DNA of 64,000 nt from CAWGMT01 sp963823675 (lineage in GTDB: Bacteria > Planctomycetota > Planctomycetia > Isosphaerales > Isosphaeraceae), in assembly GCA_963823675.1 (NCBI GenBank), contig CAWGMT010000012.1, positions 248,001 to 312,000 of the forward strand. The letters run 5' to 3'. A program made the translations under genes and the position numbers. Shown piece after piece: positions 1-8,317 of the stretch (positions are counted from its first letter, which is position 1; every line of letters begins with the position of its first letter). The notes under the pieces are model-generated. The model was not told the origin of the DNA. It searched no databases and saw only the letters and a program-made list of their open reading frames with translations.

Positions 1-3000
1 CGCCTCCGCCGCGGCGATTTCCTCCCAGGACGGTGCCCGCCAGAATTGCCAGGGCGGACCGGCGAGGATCACGTCGCCATCGGCAGTCCATCGGGCAACG
101 CGGAGCACTGAGCCGGTACCCGCCAAGGTCAACAGTTCCTGCCGCGTACCGACATCCCAGAGCTTGATCGCCTCCCGCGCGCCACCCCCGGAAATCAATC
201 GTCGTCCATCCGCGGAGAAGTCGAGGCTGATGGCCGAGTTGAGATGGCCGTGGAGCGATTCGATCAACTCGCCCTTGGCAGGGTCAAACAGCCGCACCAG
301 ACCAGCCTCGGTCGAAGCAGCCACCAGTCCGCCATCGGGCGAAACGGCCAATGAGTAGACTGTCAGTTTCCCGCCGCAACGCCGCGGCGCCTGGTCGGGG
401 TGGGTCAGATCGAAGAATGCGATCTCATGGTTGTCATAGTTGCGCGCTTGGGGATAGCCACGACCAGCACGCGCCCCTCTGCTGCAAAGGTTGTATGAGT
501 TAGCGTCTCGTTGATGGACGCCACGATCTGGCCGGTTTCGACATCCCAGGCGCGCAGGGCATCCCTTTTTGGAAGCAGCAACAGGGTATCGCTCGCCGTG
601 GGTACGGCCACCAGGTATTTCCCATCGTCGCTGAAGCCGTCGGGAACCAGCCCGGGGACATCACTCTTGAGCTCAATGCGACGGCGGGGCGCCGCCAGGC
701 TCGCCACGAAGACCGAAGTCGACGTGGGCCCTTCGACCCAAGCCAGAGACTGGCGCGCGACGTTGTAGGCCACCCGGCTCGGGCGCTGGCCGGATTCCAC
801 CGCGATGACTCCCCGCTGGGTGAATTTCGTCCCGTGCAGCTCCCGGACGATGATCCGGTTGGCGCCGTCCCATTGGCAAAGAATGTTGGTGCCGAACCAG
901 CCCAGGACGTTGGTGCCCGATCCGATCTCAGTCAGCAGGAACGCGGGAGCGTCTTGCTTGAGATCGACCAGGTGGGGAGGGTTGCCCTTTGGCAAAAACA
1001 ACACGCGCGAGTGGTCCTGCGGCCCAACCGCAGCGGACCTCAGGTCTTCCGGCAGGCGACGGTATCCATCTGCTGCGCTCCCTCCGTCGGCTTTCCACAG
1101 CATGAGGTCACCGTCCTTGCTGGCGCTGGCCACGAGTTGTTCGGTCGGTGAGATCGCGATGGCTTGCACCTCGTCACTGTGGCCGCGCAGCACGCGCGTT
1201 TCGGTCCAGGTGCCGTTATCCCAGAAGCGGATGGTTTGATCGCTCGCCGCGGAGATCAATTGCCGCCCGTCCCTGGAAAGAACCAGATTGCAAACCCAGG
1301 CGGTGTGTCCGTCGAGTTGTTGTAGCAGCCGACCGGTCGCGGCATCCCAGACGCGGATGGCGGGGTCTGCGAATCCCGAACTGGAGACCAGCACTTTTCC
1401 GTCGGGGGAAATCGCCAGGGTGGCCACGCCAGCATCTCGTTGCGTTTCCGTCTGCCAGATCTCCTGATTGGTGGCGAGATCGAGGCACTGAATACTGTAG
1501 CGCTCGTCTGCCTGGTCCGAATGCGCCAGATAAAGACGCCGGTTGTCGGGCGCGAGACAGGCCGCGCCGAAAAAGCCCGTACTATAGAAATGGGTGGAAT
1601 GGCGGCTTTCGACCGTGGCGGAGGACACATTCACCACCCAGACTTCACCGACCTTGCCGGCGGCTGCCGTGTAGATGACCACCCTGGAACCATCCTGCGA
1701 GAACGATAGGTTACGGACGCTCCATGAGCCCTCCTGGGGCGCCCGCCAGAGGACCGATTCTCGGCCGGAGTCGAGGTCATACAGAGTGACCACCGTGGGT
1801 TCGGTGGTGTCCGCCAGATCATTGCGAACCGGGGAAAAGGCCAGGAGTCCCCAGCTAGTCTGCTCGCGATGCGTCAACGCCCGAATCCATCGGCGCCCCG
1901 GGACATCCCACAAGTCCACGTGACCGTCAGCCCAACCCACGGCCAGGCGGCTGCCATCCGGGGAAAAGCTGAGGTTGAAGCCGCGGACCGGCCGATTGGT
2001 GAGCGTGGCGAGGGCGCTGCTGCGGGTCAGTTGCCAGAGATAGCGCCACTCCCAGCCGCGCAGGTCCTCCTCGCCGGGCTGCGGCCGATGCCGGTCCAGC
2101 AACCGGCGCGCCCGGCCGAGATTGTTTAGCTTGAGCGACTGCTGAGCGAGATTCATGTCCGAGGCGTAGAGCAAGCGCCGCGATTGCTGCTGGCTTAGGT
2201 CGGCGCGTTCCTTCTCCCGCTCTGCTTCCTGTCGTCTCACGTCTGCCCGGAGCTCGGCGGCCCTGGCCCGCGCCGCCTGCCAGGTGCTCAGACCGATGCC
2301 GATCAGCAGGGCCAGCACCACGGCCAGCGCCGCTCCGGCCACCCCCGGATTGCGTTTCACCCACTTGACGCCCCGTTCGAGGTGACCCACGGGCCGCGCC
2401 CGGATCGGCTCGCCCTCCTGATACCGCACCAGGTCGTCTGCCAGCTCCGCGGTCGACGCGTACCGCTTCTCCGGCTCCTTGCGCAGGCACTTGAGACAGA
2501 TCGTCTCCAGGTCGAGCGGCACGCTCGCCTGCCAGCGCGACGGCGCTACCGGCTCCTGGGTGCGTACCTGGTCGAGCGTCTCGACGACCGTTGTGCCCTG
2601 GAATGGCGGCCGGCCGGCCAGGCAGGCGTAGAGGATCGCGCCCAGGGCATAGATGTCGGCCGCGGGCCTGGCTTCGTGGGCGTGCCCCGACGCCTGCTCC
2701 GGGGCGATGTACGAGGGCGTGCCCATCACCGCGCCGGCCTGCGTCTCGCCGCTGTCGCTATCGAGCTGCCGGGCCAGACCAAAGTCCGTGATCTTGGGCG
2801 TGCCGTCGGCTGTCAGCAGGATGTTGGCCGGCTTCAGATCGCGATGCACCACGTTGCGGCTGTGCGCCAGTTGCATCGCTCGCGCCACCGCCTCCACCAG
2901 CCGGCCAGCGTCCCGGGCTGGCATCGGCTTGCCGTCGAGCTTGCCGGCGAGGTTGCCCTCTTCGACAAACTCCAGCGCCAAGTACGCGTGTCCGCCGGCC

Positions 3001-3410
3001 TCGCCGACCTCGTGAATCTGCACGATGTTGGGATGCTGCAACCGCGCCACCGCCTGTGCCTCGATGCGGAAGCGCGCCAGCTCACGCGGCCCGGCATGTC
3101 CGCCGGCCAGCACCATCTTGAGCGCCACGGTGCGCTTCAAGGCCAGGTGTCGCGCCTTGTACACCACGCCCATGCCGCCGCGGCCGAGCACGCCCTCGAT
3201 CTAGTAGCCCGGCACTGCAATCGATCCGGAAGCACGTTCCGATGCCGCGCCCATTGGCTCCGTGCGCCCGTCCGGCACAGACGTGGCCGTGCCTTGATCG
3301 ACGGGAGGTGAGCCTTCCGCGAAATTGGCGGTAACGTCGGCACCCACCGGTGCCGAATCCGGCGCACGATCGGTGGTGCGGAGTGGATCGTTGGCGTTCG
3401 TCGGCGGCAT
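1..3410 (-). pseudogene. Serine/threonine protein kinase with WD40 C-terminal domain, broken, runs off left edge
   Basis: Hanks-type kinase anchored in the membrane with a C-terminal WD40 propeller; substrates unknown. Kinase motifs in order are LGRGGMG (P-loop), VALKMV (ATP lysine), VVHRDLKPANILL (catalytic loop), ITDFGLAR and APEQASG. A hydrophobic segment (AGAALAVVLALLIGIG), a coiled coil rich in R/E/Q and then WD repeats with SPDG..LWD motifs follow. The first 69 codons (from 3410) are separated from the kinase domain by an in-frame TAG at 3201-3203, exactly where the paralogue at 55065 reads PGYAIEEVLGRG and this copy would read PGY-stop-IEGVLGRG. A second break near 455 moves the last WD repeats into another frame, which stays open to position 1. 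Known: planctomycetes carry many such kinases. Inferred: one gene damaged by a point nonsense change and an indel, or by sequencing errors. Confidence 0.85.
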
Positions 3411-3577
3411 CGGTCACCGTCCTTCGAGCAGTCGCGAGTCGCGGGCGGTGCCTGACCGCCTTGCGACCTCTCAGGTCGTCCAGACGTTTGGTGAGAGAAA
3501 ACGCATTGTCCGAGATCGGGCCCCGAATTCCACCCCTTTCCCGAAAACCCCGCCGACGCGCCTGGCAGCGCTGGTGC

Positions 3578-3829
3578 GACGACGGCAAGAGCGAGATCGA
3601 GATCGCCCAGTGGATTCAGGCTACGTATCAAGTCTGCTATTCTCTGAGCGGCACCTTGCGTTTGCTCCAGCGCCTGGGGTGCAGCTTTCACAAGACGACC
3701 GGCTTCCTTTTCGAAGCGAAACGCAACATGCAGCACGAGTTCGTCCAGAACTACGAGGCCGACCGCGGGGCAGTGGGCGCGGCCAGGCGGCGCTACTTCG
3801 TGGATGCCTGTCACCCAACACCAGACTAA
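3578..3829 (+). pseudogene. IS630-family transposase remnant
   Basis: About 84 residues match the N-terminal winged-helix part of IS630 transposases: a helix-turn-helix stretch ending in AQWIQATYQVCYSLSGT, then LHRLGCSFHKTTGF-like sequence (here LQRLGCSFHKTTGFLFEAKR) and the start of the DDE domain, YFVDACHP, which carries the first catalytic aspartate. The frame stops a few residues later, so the remaining two catalytic residues and the whole 3' half are missing. No convincing upstream start or terminal inverted repeats are visible. The 3' end runs directly into a copy of the dispersed intergenic repeat that starts at about 3826, so the truncation and the repeat share a junction. The family call rests on recognised motifs. 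Confidence 0.7.
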
Positions 3830-3935
3830 AGAAACGCGTCGGAGCGAGTTTTTTGAGATCAGGTCGTTAAGCAACCGGCGCTGTAAAGAAAACGCTGGTT
3901 TGATTGACGGCCACCCAAGGGCGGCCACCACCGCC
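3826..3935. repeat. Dispersed intergenic repeat, partial copy D
   Basis: Contains the two recurring cores of this family: a first core of the form TAAAGAAAC-CGTCGGA followed by a T-run and TGAGAT, and a second core of the form TAAAGAAAACG-TGGTTTGATTGAC. The same cores recur at 6115-6195, 12455-12543 and 15795-15880. This copy lacks the upstream palindrome half of the full-length copies. Confidence 0.6.
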
Positions 3936-4044
3936 CTTTGCTGAATTCGATCGATGACTCGAGCTTCTATCCGTCGTCCCAGGGGGCATCATGCGCGCGT
4001 TGGCGTGTCGGATCGACCGAAGCCTCGGAAGAAGACCTGCACCT

Positions 4045-4130
4045 TCAACCCCCTACCGCTCGAGTTAAGAAACTTGTCGGAATGTTTGGGGGCGGGCTTT
4101 TTGCGATCAAGCAGCGACTGGTTTTCGACA
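4045..4130. repeat. Dispersed intergenic repeat, partial copy E
   Basis: Shares with copy B (12440-12500) the run CCGCTCGAGTTAA, then AAACYYGTCGGAATG, then GGGCTTTTTGCGATCA. It lacks the second core. Directly upstream (about 4008-4025) is a GTCGGATCGACCGAAGC half of the palindrome also seen in the full copies. Confidence 0.55.
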
Positions 4131-4320
4131 CCGCCCGGCGGTGAGCGTACTGGAAAACCGCACCCCCGCCCGGCGGCCGGTCAGCGCGGGCCGGAGGCGA
4201 CGTGGCCATCGGCCCGGCGCCGCGGACGGATCCCGGCGACGACTCAGGTGCAGGCTGGCCGCTTCCGCAACGAGGATGCTGCATTAGCGAGAGGTGCAGG
4301 AACCGCATGGAAGTCCCGAT

Positions 4321-4476
4321 GCGCTCTGGGAGCCAAGCTCGAAGATTCTGCCTGGCGATTGGTGGGAGAATCTGGCGAGCCGGACATTGCTCTCGAATCA
4401 GCCGACGTTCGGCACAAACGGGTTAGGGATCTGTGTCGGATTCGATCTCAGGGAAACGGTCACGGTGGCAATGCGT
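4321..4476. repeat. 156-bp duplicated segment, copy 1
   Basis: Aligns without gaps to 24266-24421; I count 17 mismatches, about 89% identity. An open plus-strand frame crosses both copies, but nearly all mismatches change the amino acid, so selection on that frame is unlikely. On the minus strand both copies have a stop at the same place shortly downstream of the RAYT-like relic, so the segment may be the 3' flank of such an element. Confidence 0.75.
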
Positions 4477-4479
4477 GTC

Positions 4480-4730
4480 CTTTGGAGTTCCAAGATGGCG
4501 GCCACTTCACGCGAGATCGCCGCCTTGCACTCGCGGAATAGCCGGCCGGTGTAATCGAACAGGAGCAGGTAGTTGCCCAGCGAAAACCCTTCCAGCATCC
4601 CTTCACGCGCCGAATCCACCCGCCGACGATCCTCGATCGGACAGAGCCAGTGCGCTTCCTCCAGCCGTGCCGATGGGCGAGCCGTGGTGTCCCGCGAATC
4701 GCAATCATTCGACCCGATTCTTGTGAAGAC
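4480..4730 (-). pseudogene. RAYT-like (Y1 transposase family) C-terminal remnant
   Basis: A minus-strand frame reads LEEAHWLCPIEDRRRVDS, then REGMLEGFSLGNYLLLFDYT and GRLFRECKAAISREVA. In full-length planctomycete transposases of the Y1/REP-associated type, phrases of this kind (GFSLGNYLLLVDYTGRLFREGKAAIS) lie in the C-terminal third, downstream of the HUH/tyrosine catalytic region. No catalytic region is visible upstream, and the frame dissolves after about 60 residues into the 156-bp duplicated segment. Known: RAYT proteins mobilise REP-type palindromes. The surrounding palindromes fit that idea, but the link is inference. The family call is from memory of the motif, not a search. Confidence 0.5.
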
Positions 4731-5050
4731 GGAGATTCACCGCCAAGGCGCGAAGAGCGCCAAGGAATACGGCGATCCCGCTCATCAATCATCAACCTTG
4801 CGACGCGGAAACAAAGCGGATTGTTTCCCCCTAGAACTGCCCGAAGCCCTAGCCGGATTTGCAGCATCAATAAACCAGTAAAATCGTAATGAATACATAC
4901 TTTTATTTCTTTACCGAGTTTCTTTATTCGAAGGAGCGTGAGGCTCGACCCGACGACGTCATCGAGCCGCCAGCAAAGAGAACGTAGGTTTGATTTACAG
5001 CCCGTCAGGGCTATCGCCGCCGACCGCTCGTCCATCGCGGGACAGAACAG

Positions 5051-5080
5051 CGCGCGTCGGTGTCGTCGGACCGACGCGCG
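5051..5080. repeat. Perfect 11-bp hairpin with GTCGTCGG loop
   Basis: Arms CGCGCGTCGGT and ACCGACGCGCG flank the 8-nt loop GTCGTCGG. The same loop and inner CGGT/ACCG pairs recur at 8117-8140 with different outer stem bases that still pair, and in an imperfect form near 6352-6376. Confidence 0.75.
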
Positions 5081-5248
5081 CAAACGATGGACCGTCGCCC
5101 TCGGCCCGCACTTCGTTATGTAACGTGGGAACCCCGTCGCAAGAACAGTCGGTCTTCGATACGATTGATTCTGATTTCCGTCGACCGCGATTTGTGACGA
5201 ACGTGTACGAGACCGGGGCTCACAATTGACCATGCCGAGGCCTCTGCG

Positions 5249-5818
5249 ATGAGTCCGCATGATGAACAACCGTGGAGGCGGTTACCAGGTCTGAGGGACA
5301 TGATGATCCTGGTCGCCACCGTCGCTCTGGGATTGGCTCTCGTAGAGTATTCGCGCGGGGTGAACAAGAGTCCTGGGCGGGCCCAGACCGTCTACGACTG
5401 TCGGCTGTACATGAAGATCGTCAACGGCGTCAGCATCTACGTCGTTCCGGCTTTGATGGCAGGTGCAATCGGCTATGCGGCGGTCCGATTGCAACGGCCG
5501 CGCCCTCGGTGGAGACGACTGGTCCATCTCCCTGGGACGGTCGGGGTCGGCTCTGTGATTGTGTTCTTGGCCTGGAGCTTTGCGTGGGTAATAGCCCACT
5601 TGCTGCGAGGCAAAGCCGGGGGCTTCATCTCGGATCCGACAACGTTCCAGGACGCAGTCTGCGCGAGCTGGGTGGTCGCCGGATCGTGGATGACGCTCTT
5701 ACTCACCGACCGATGGCACTCTGACGGTTCCTGGATCGACCGCGTCGGGATAGCATTAGGCTTCGCTTGGCTGGCACTCCTACCCTTATGGTACGCCTTG
5801 CCACTGCTCGCCCGATGA
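5249..5818 (+). CDS. Four-helix membrane protein, unrecognised
   Basis: 189 residues with four clear hydrophobic segments: about 20-40 (MMILVATVALGLALVEY), 60-80 (VSIYVVPALMAGAIGYAAV), 98-118 (VGVGSVIVFLAWSFAWVIA) and 168-186 (IALGFAWLALLPLWYALPLL). The N-terminus (PGLRDMMILVATVALGLA) is of the sort found in many short planctomycete inner-membrane proteins of unknown role. No conserved catalytic motif is seen. It stands alone between repeat-rich stretches and has no good Shine-Dalgarno sequence at the ATG at 5249. The frame is intact and its hydrophobic pattern is regular, which argues for a real gene. Function unknown. Confidence 0.65.
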   Translation: MSPHDEQPWRRLPGLRDMMILVATVALGLALVEYSRGVNKSPGRAQTVYDCRLYMKIVNGVSIYVVPALMAGAIGYAAVRLQRPRPRWRRLVHLPGTVGVGSVIVFLAWSFAWVIAHLLRGKAGGFISDPTTFQDAVCASWVVAGSWMTLLLTDRWHSDGSWIDRVGIALGFAWLALLPLWYALPLLAR

Positions 5819-6706
5819 CCGAGTCGCGTAGGCCGGGTCGAGACCTACAAATGGCACGGGTCGAGTACGAATCAAATCTTACGAGCCGAGGCGCTCAGCT
5901 GCTTACCTGCGCTCTCCTGCAGCGACCAATAGCGTCGAGCGTGGATGCTTCGGTCGGATCGACCGAAGCGTCGGACGGTCGCCTTGCGCGCTTCGGCCTG
6001 ATCGACCGAAGCATGGAAAGCTGGCTTCAGATCATCATGCTCCGACCTGAGATTCTGCTCCGTTGTCGAAACCCTCAATTAGCCGATGATCACCCTCCAC
6101 CGGCTAGCTGCTAGAGTAAAGAAACCCGTCGCAGGACTTTTTTTGAGATGAAGTCGCGAAGCTGGCGGCGTGGTAAACATAACGGCCGTTTGATTGATGA
6201 CCGCCGAAGCACGCGAGGAAATCGATTCGCCACCGATGACAGAGCCACGAATAAAGAAACCGTGGGTTTGAGTGACGGCACCCCAGTGCTAGAAGCGCCA
6301 CCCAATCCCGAAGTCGATCGATGCCTCGAACTCCGTTGGGCTGCGCGCCGGGCGCGCGTCGGTGTCGTCGGACCGAGGCGCAAGAGGAAAGAAAGGCGAC
6401 TCGCTGGGCCGCACGACTCTAGTTGCTCGTCGGTTGACGACAGCGTCTGAACATGAGTGAGCCCCAGCCTGGCGACGAGACTGAGGCCGGGTCCTGAAGA
6501 AGGAATGCGCGGTGTGTCACACCAAAGCGGCACGAGGGCCGAAAGGAGACGCGCTTCCTGGATCAGCTCGCCGAATCGCTCTTTGAGGCGGTGCAGCACA
6601 CGCGACTTGGCCATGCGGACTGGGTCGGGCTGAGCGCCGGACTGGCGGCGCCGTCAACCGGGGACCGCCCTTCCAGGAGGGCCACCACGCATCCCCTGCC
6701 GGAGAC
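5819..6706. other. Gene-poor stretch with a full repeat copy
   Basis: Contains repeat copy A with two palindromes (5947-5969 and 5990-6012), the second repeat core again at 6247-6278, and a degenerate GTCGTCGG hairpin near 6352-6376. A minus-strand frame around 6480-6614 starts MAKSRVLHRLKERFGELI and looks protein-like for about 30 residues, but I cannot place it and it soon runs into repeat sequence; I do not call it a gene. Confidence 0.5.
5941..6200. repeat. Dispersed intergenic repeat, full copy A
   Basis: Order of parts: palindrome GCTTCGGTC-GGATC-GACCGAAGC (5947-5969), second palindrome GCTTCGG-N9-CCGAAGC (5990-6012), the phrase GAAAGCTGGCTTCAGATCA, GAGATTCTGCTCC, TTGTCGAAACCCT, GCCGATGATCA, then TAAAGAAACCCGTCGCAGG, a T-run with TGAGAT, and AAGTCGCGAAGCTGGCGGCG. 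Copies B and C follow the same order. Confidence 0.75.
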
Positions 6707-7443
6707 CTACTTGACGCACTCGATGAAGGCCACCGGCGGGTGGGCGAGGAAGTCCGCCCAGTATTCCCGGCCGAACTCGCGCAGGCCCTCGGGCGAGACC
6801 TCAGCCGCGTGCCAGCGCAGCTCGCGCAGGCCCGCCGCGCGGAACGCCTCTTCCATCGTCCCCGCGCTGAGGTAGTAGTTCGTCACCTCGAAGGAGCCTT
6901 CGGGCAGGAAGAACTCCAAGACGACGGGCGCACCCTCCACCAACTCCCCCTCGACGCGCCTCGAGAAGCCGTAGGCGCGGGCCGCAGGGAAGGCGACAAT
7001 CGGCTCTGCGGGGTTACTGTTGGCCGTCACGAAGTCGCCCGCCGGGCGTCAGCGCGCGGGCCACCGCCCGGCACATCTGCGCCAGCTCCTCGGCCGAGTG
7101 GGCGTAGTTGAGCAGGTACGCCGCGAAGGCCAGGTCGAACGTCCCGGGCGCCTCCAGCGTCCGGACGTCCCCCACGCGGTACTCGACGCCCAGCGGCCGC
7201 CGCGCCTCCTCTGCCTCGGCCAGCCCGATCATCGCGCGCGACAGGTCCACGCCGACGATCCGCGGCGCCCTGCTGCCGGAGTGCGCGAGTGTAGTACCCC
7301 TCCCCGCAGGCCAGGTCGATCACCGCCTTCCCCGCCACGTCGCCGACCAGCCGGAGCAGCGTGTAGCGCTCGATGTGCGTCCGCCAGGGCTGGATCCTCG
7401 CCCGCTGGTACTGCTCCGCGATCCGGTCGTAATCGGTGTCCAT
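6707..7443 (-). pseudogene. Class I SAM-dependent methyltransferase, two frame breaks
   Basis: The pieces assemble to a methyltransferase of about 245 residues. The first part starts MDTDYDRIAEQYQRARIQPW and carries motif I (AVIDLACGEGYYTR). After a break near 7275 it continues IVGVDLSRAMIGLAE (motif with the acidic residue at the end of beta 2), VEYRVGDVRTLE, FDLAFAAYLLNYAHS and ALTPGGRL. After a second break near 7035 the C-terminal part includes FVTANSNP-type sequence and ends in PPVAFIECVK. All three parts are typical of the ubiE/ToxA-like family; the substrate is unknown. It lies 25 bp downstream of the permease relic on the same strand, which suggests a former operon. Conservation on both sides of the breaks points to simple indels. 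Confidence 0.75.
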
Positions 7444-7468
7444 CGTCGCCCTCTCGCTTTTGAGGTCG

Positions 7469-8103
7469 TCAAGAGCCGCGTGGTAACGCTGCCCCGCCGG
7501 GGCGCCGGAGCGTCAGGCCCGAGTATACCAGGAGGGACGTCCCGAAACCGAGAGACCAGGCAGAGTGGTACAGGTCCGTCCAGGACGGCATCACCTCGAC
7601 CAGTCCGACGGTGGCCAGGGACCCCGGCACGCAGGGGATGACCCCCGCCGTCGGGGCCAGCAGACCGGCGGCGTGGAAGCCGCCCGTGTACCAGCACGAC
7701 CCGCCCCACTGTTACAACGCCTGCAGGTCGAGCCGCGTCCCGCGCACCAGGAAGTAGTCCGCGATGAGGACGCCGCCCACCGCGCCGAGCAGCGCCGAGT
7801 CAGCGATGAGCCACTTGAAGATGTAGCCGGCCGAGTCCTCCACCAGCGCCACGGCTGGATCACGACGCCGACCACCCCGGTGATCAGCGCCCCCACACGG
7901 AAGGAGATGCGGCGCTGCCAGAGGTTGGCGAAGTCGTTGGCCGGGCCGCCAGGTTGGTCGCCAGCGTCGCCAGGCCGAGCCCGACGAGTCCCACAACGTG
8001 CAACACCGGGCTGCCGAAGCGCGACAGCAGCTGGACCGGGTCCCAGACCGCCTGGCCGTAGATGACGAGAGTCGCTGAGGTGACGGCCACGGCAATGAGC
8101 TAC
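7469..8103 (-). pseudogene. NCS1-family nucleobase/hydantoin permease, C-terminal relic
   Basis: Segments in three frames read, in order, TSATLVIYGQAVWDPVQLL, LHVVGLVGLGLATLATNLAA, PANDFANLWQRRISFRVGAL, ITGVVGVVIQPW, EDSAGYIFKWLIADSALLGA, VGGVLIADYFLVRGTRLDLQ and WYTGGFHAAGLLA. The SPANDFxNLxPRRIS-like, GYIFxWL and VLIADYFxxR phrases are hallmarks of NCS1 (nucleobase:cation symporter-1) proteins, which carry cytosine, allantoin or hydantoins across the membrane. Only the last five or so helices remain; the N-terminal half is absent and the upstream end meets a hairpin at 8117-8140. Frame breaks lie near 7945 and 7855 and a TAA interrupts near 7734 (LQAL-stop, where a tyrosine is expected). 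Confidence 0.75.
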
Positions 8104-8116
8104 GTCAGCTCAATCA

Positions 8117-8140
8117 GCTTCGGTGTCGTCGGACCGAAGC
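8117..8140. repeat. 8-bp hairpin with GTCGTCGG loop
   Basis: GCTTCGGT, loop GTCGTCGG, ACCGAAGC. The loop and inner four base pairs are identical to the hairpin at 5051-5080 while the outer pairs differ and remain paired. Confidence 0.7.
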
Positions 8141-8317
8141 GAGATAGTTCGGGGCGACTGGACGCCGCTAGAACTTCTTTTCGCCGGCACCTGAGGGCTC
8201 AATCTCCTTCGCCGGGCCGCCCCGCGAAAGTTCGAATGCCGTCGCCAGTCGCTTCCGCAACCAGCGGCGGGTTTTGAGTTTGTGAAACAGTCGGGGCGAC
8301 AAGACACAGTTACAAAT

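Larger units (their letters stand above)
3830..5248. other. Gene-poor stretch with repeats and a transposase relic
   Basis: No intact gene is convincing here. It holds repeat copies D and E, the first copy of a 156-bp duplicated segment (4321-4476), a RAYT-like transposase relic on the minus strand (4480-4730), a short planctomycete-type phrase ACCGCCAAGGCGCGAAGAG near 4740 that is commonly seen between genes in this phylum, an A/T-rich patch around 4880-4930, and a perfect 11-bp hairpin at 5051-5080. Confidence 0.6.

Noticed and set aside
3201..3203. TAG as pyrrolysine or other recoded residue
   Set aside because: No pyl genes in the window and the paralogue has an ordinary residue; a simple nonsense change or base error is more likely.
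2382..3311. A plus-strand frame of 309 codons opposite the first kinase
   Set aside because: Antisense shadow of the conserved kinase domain.
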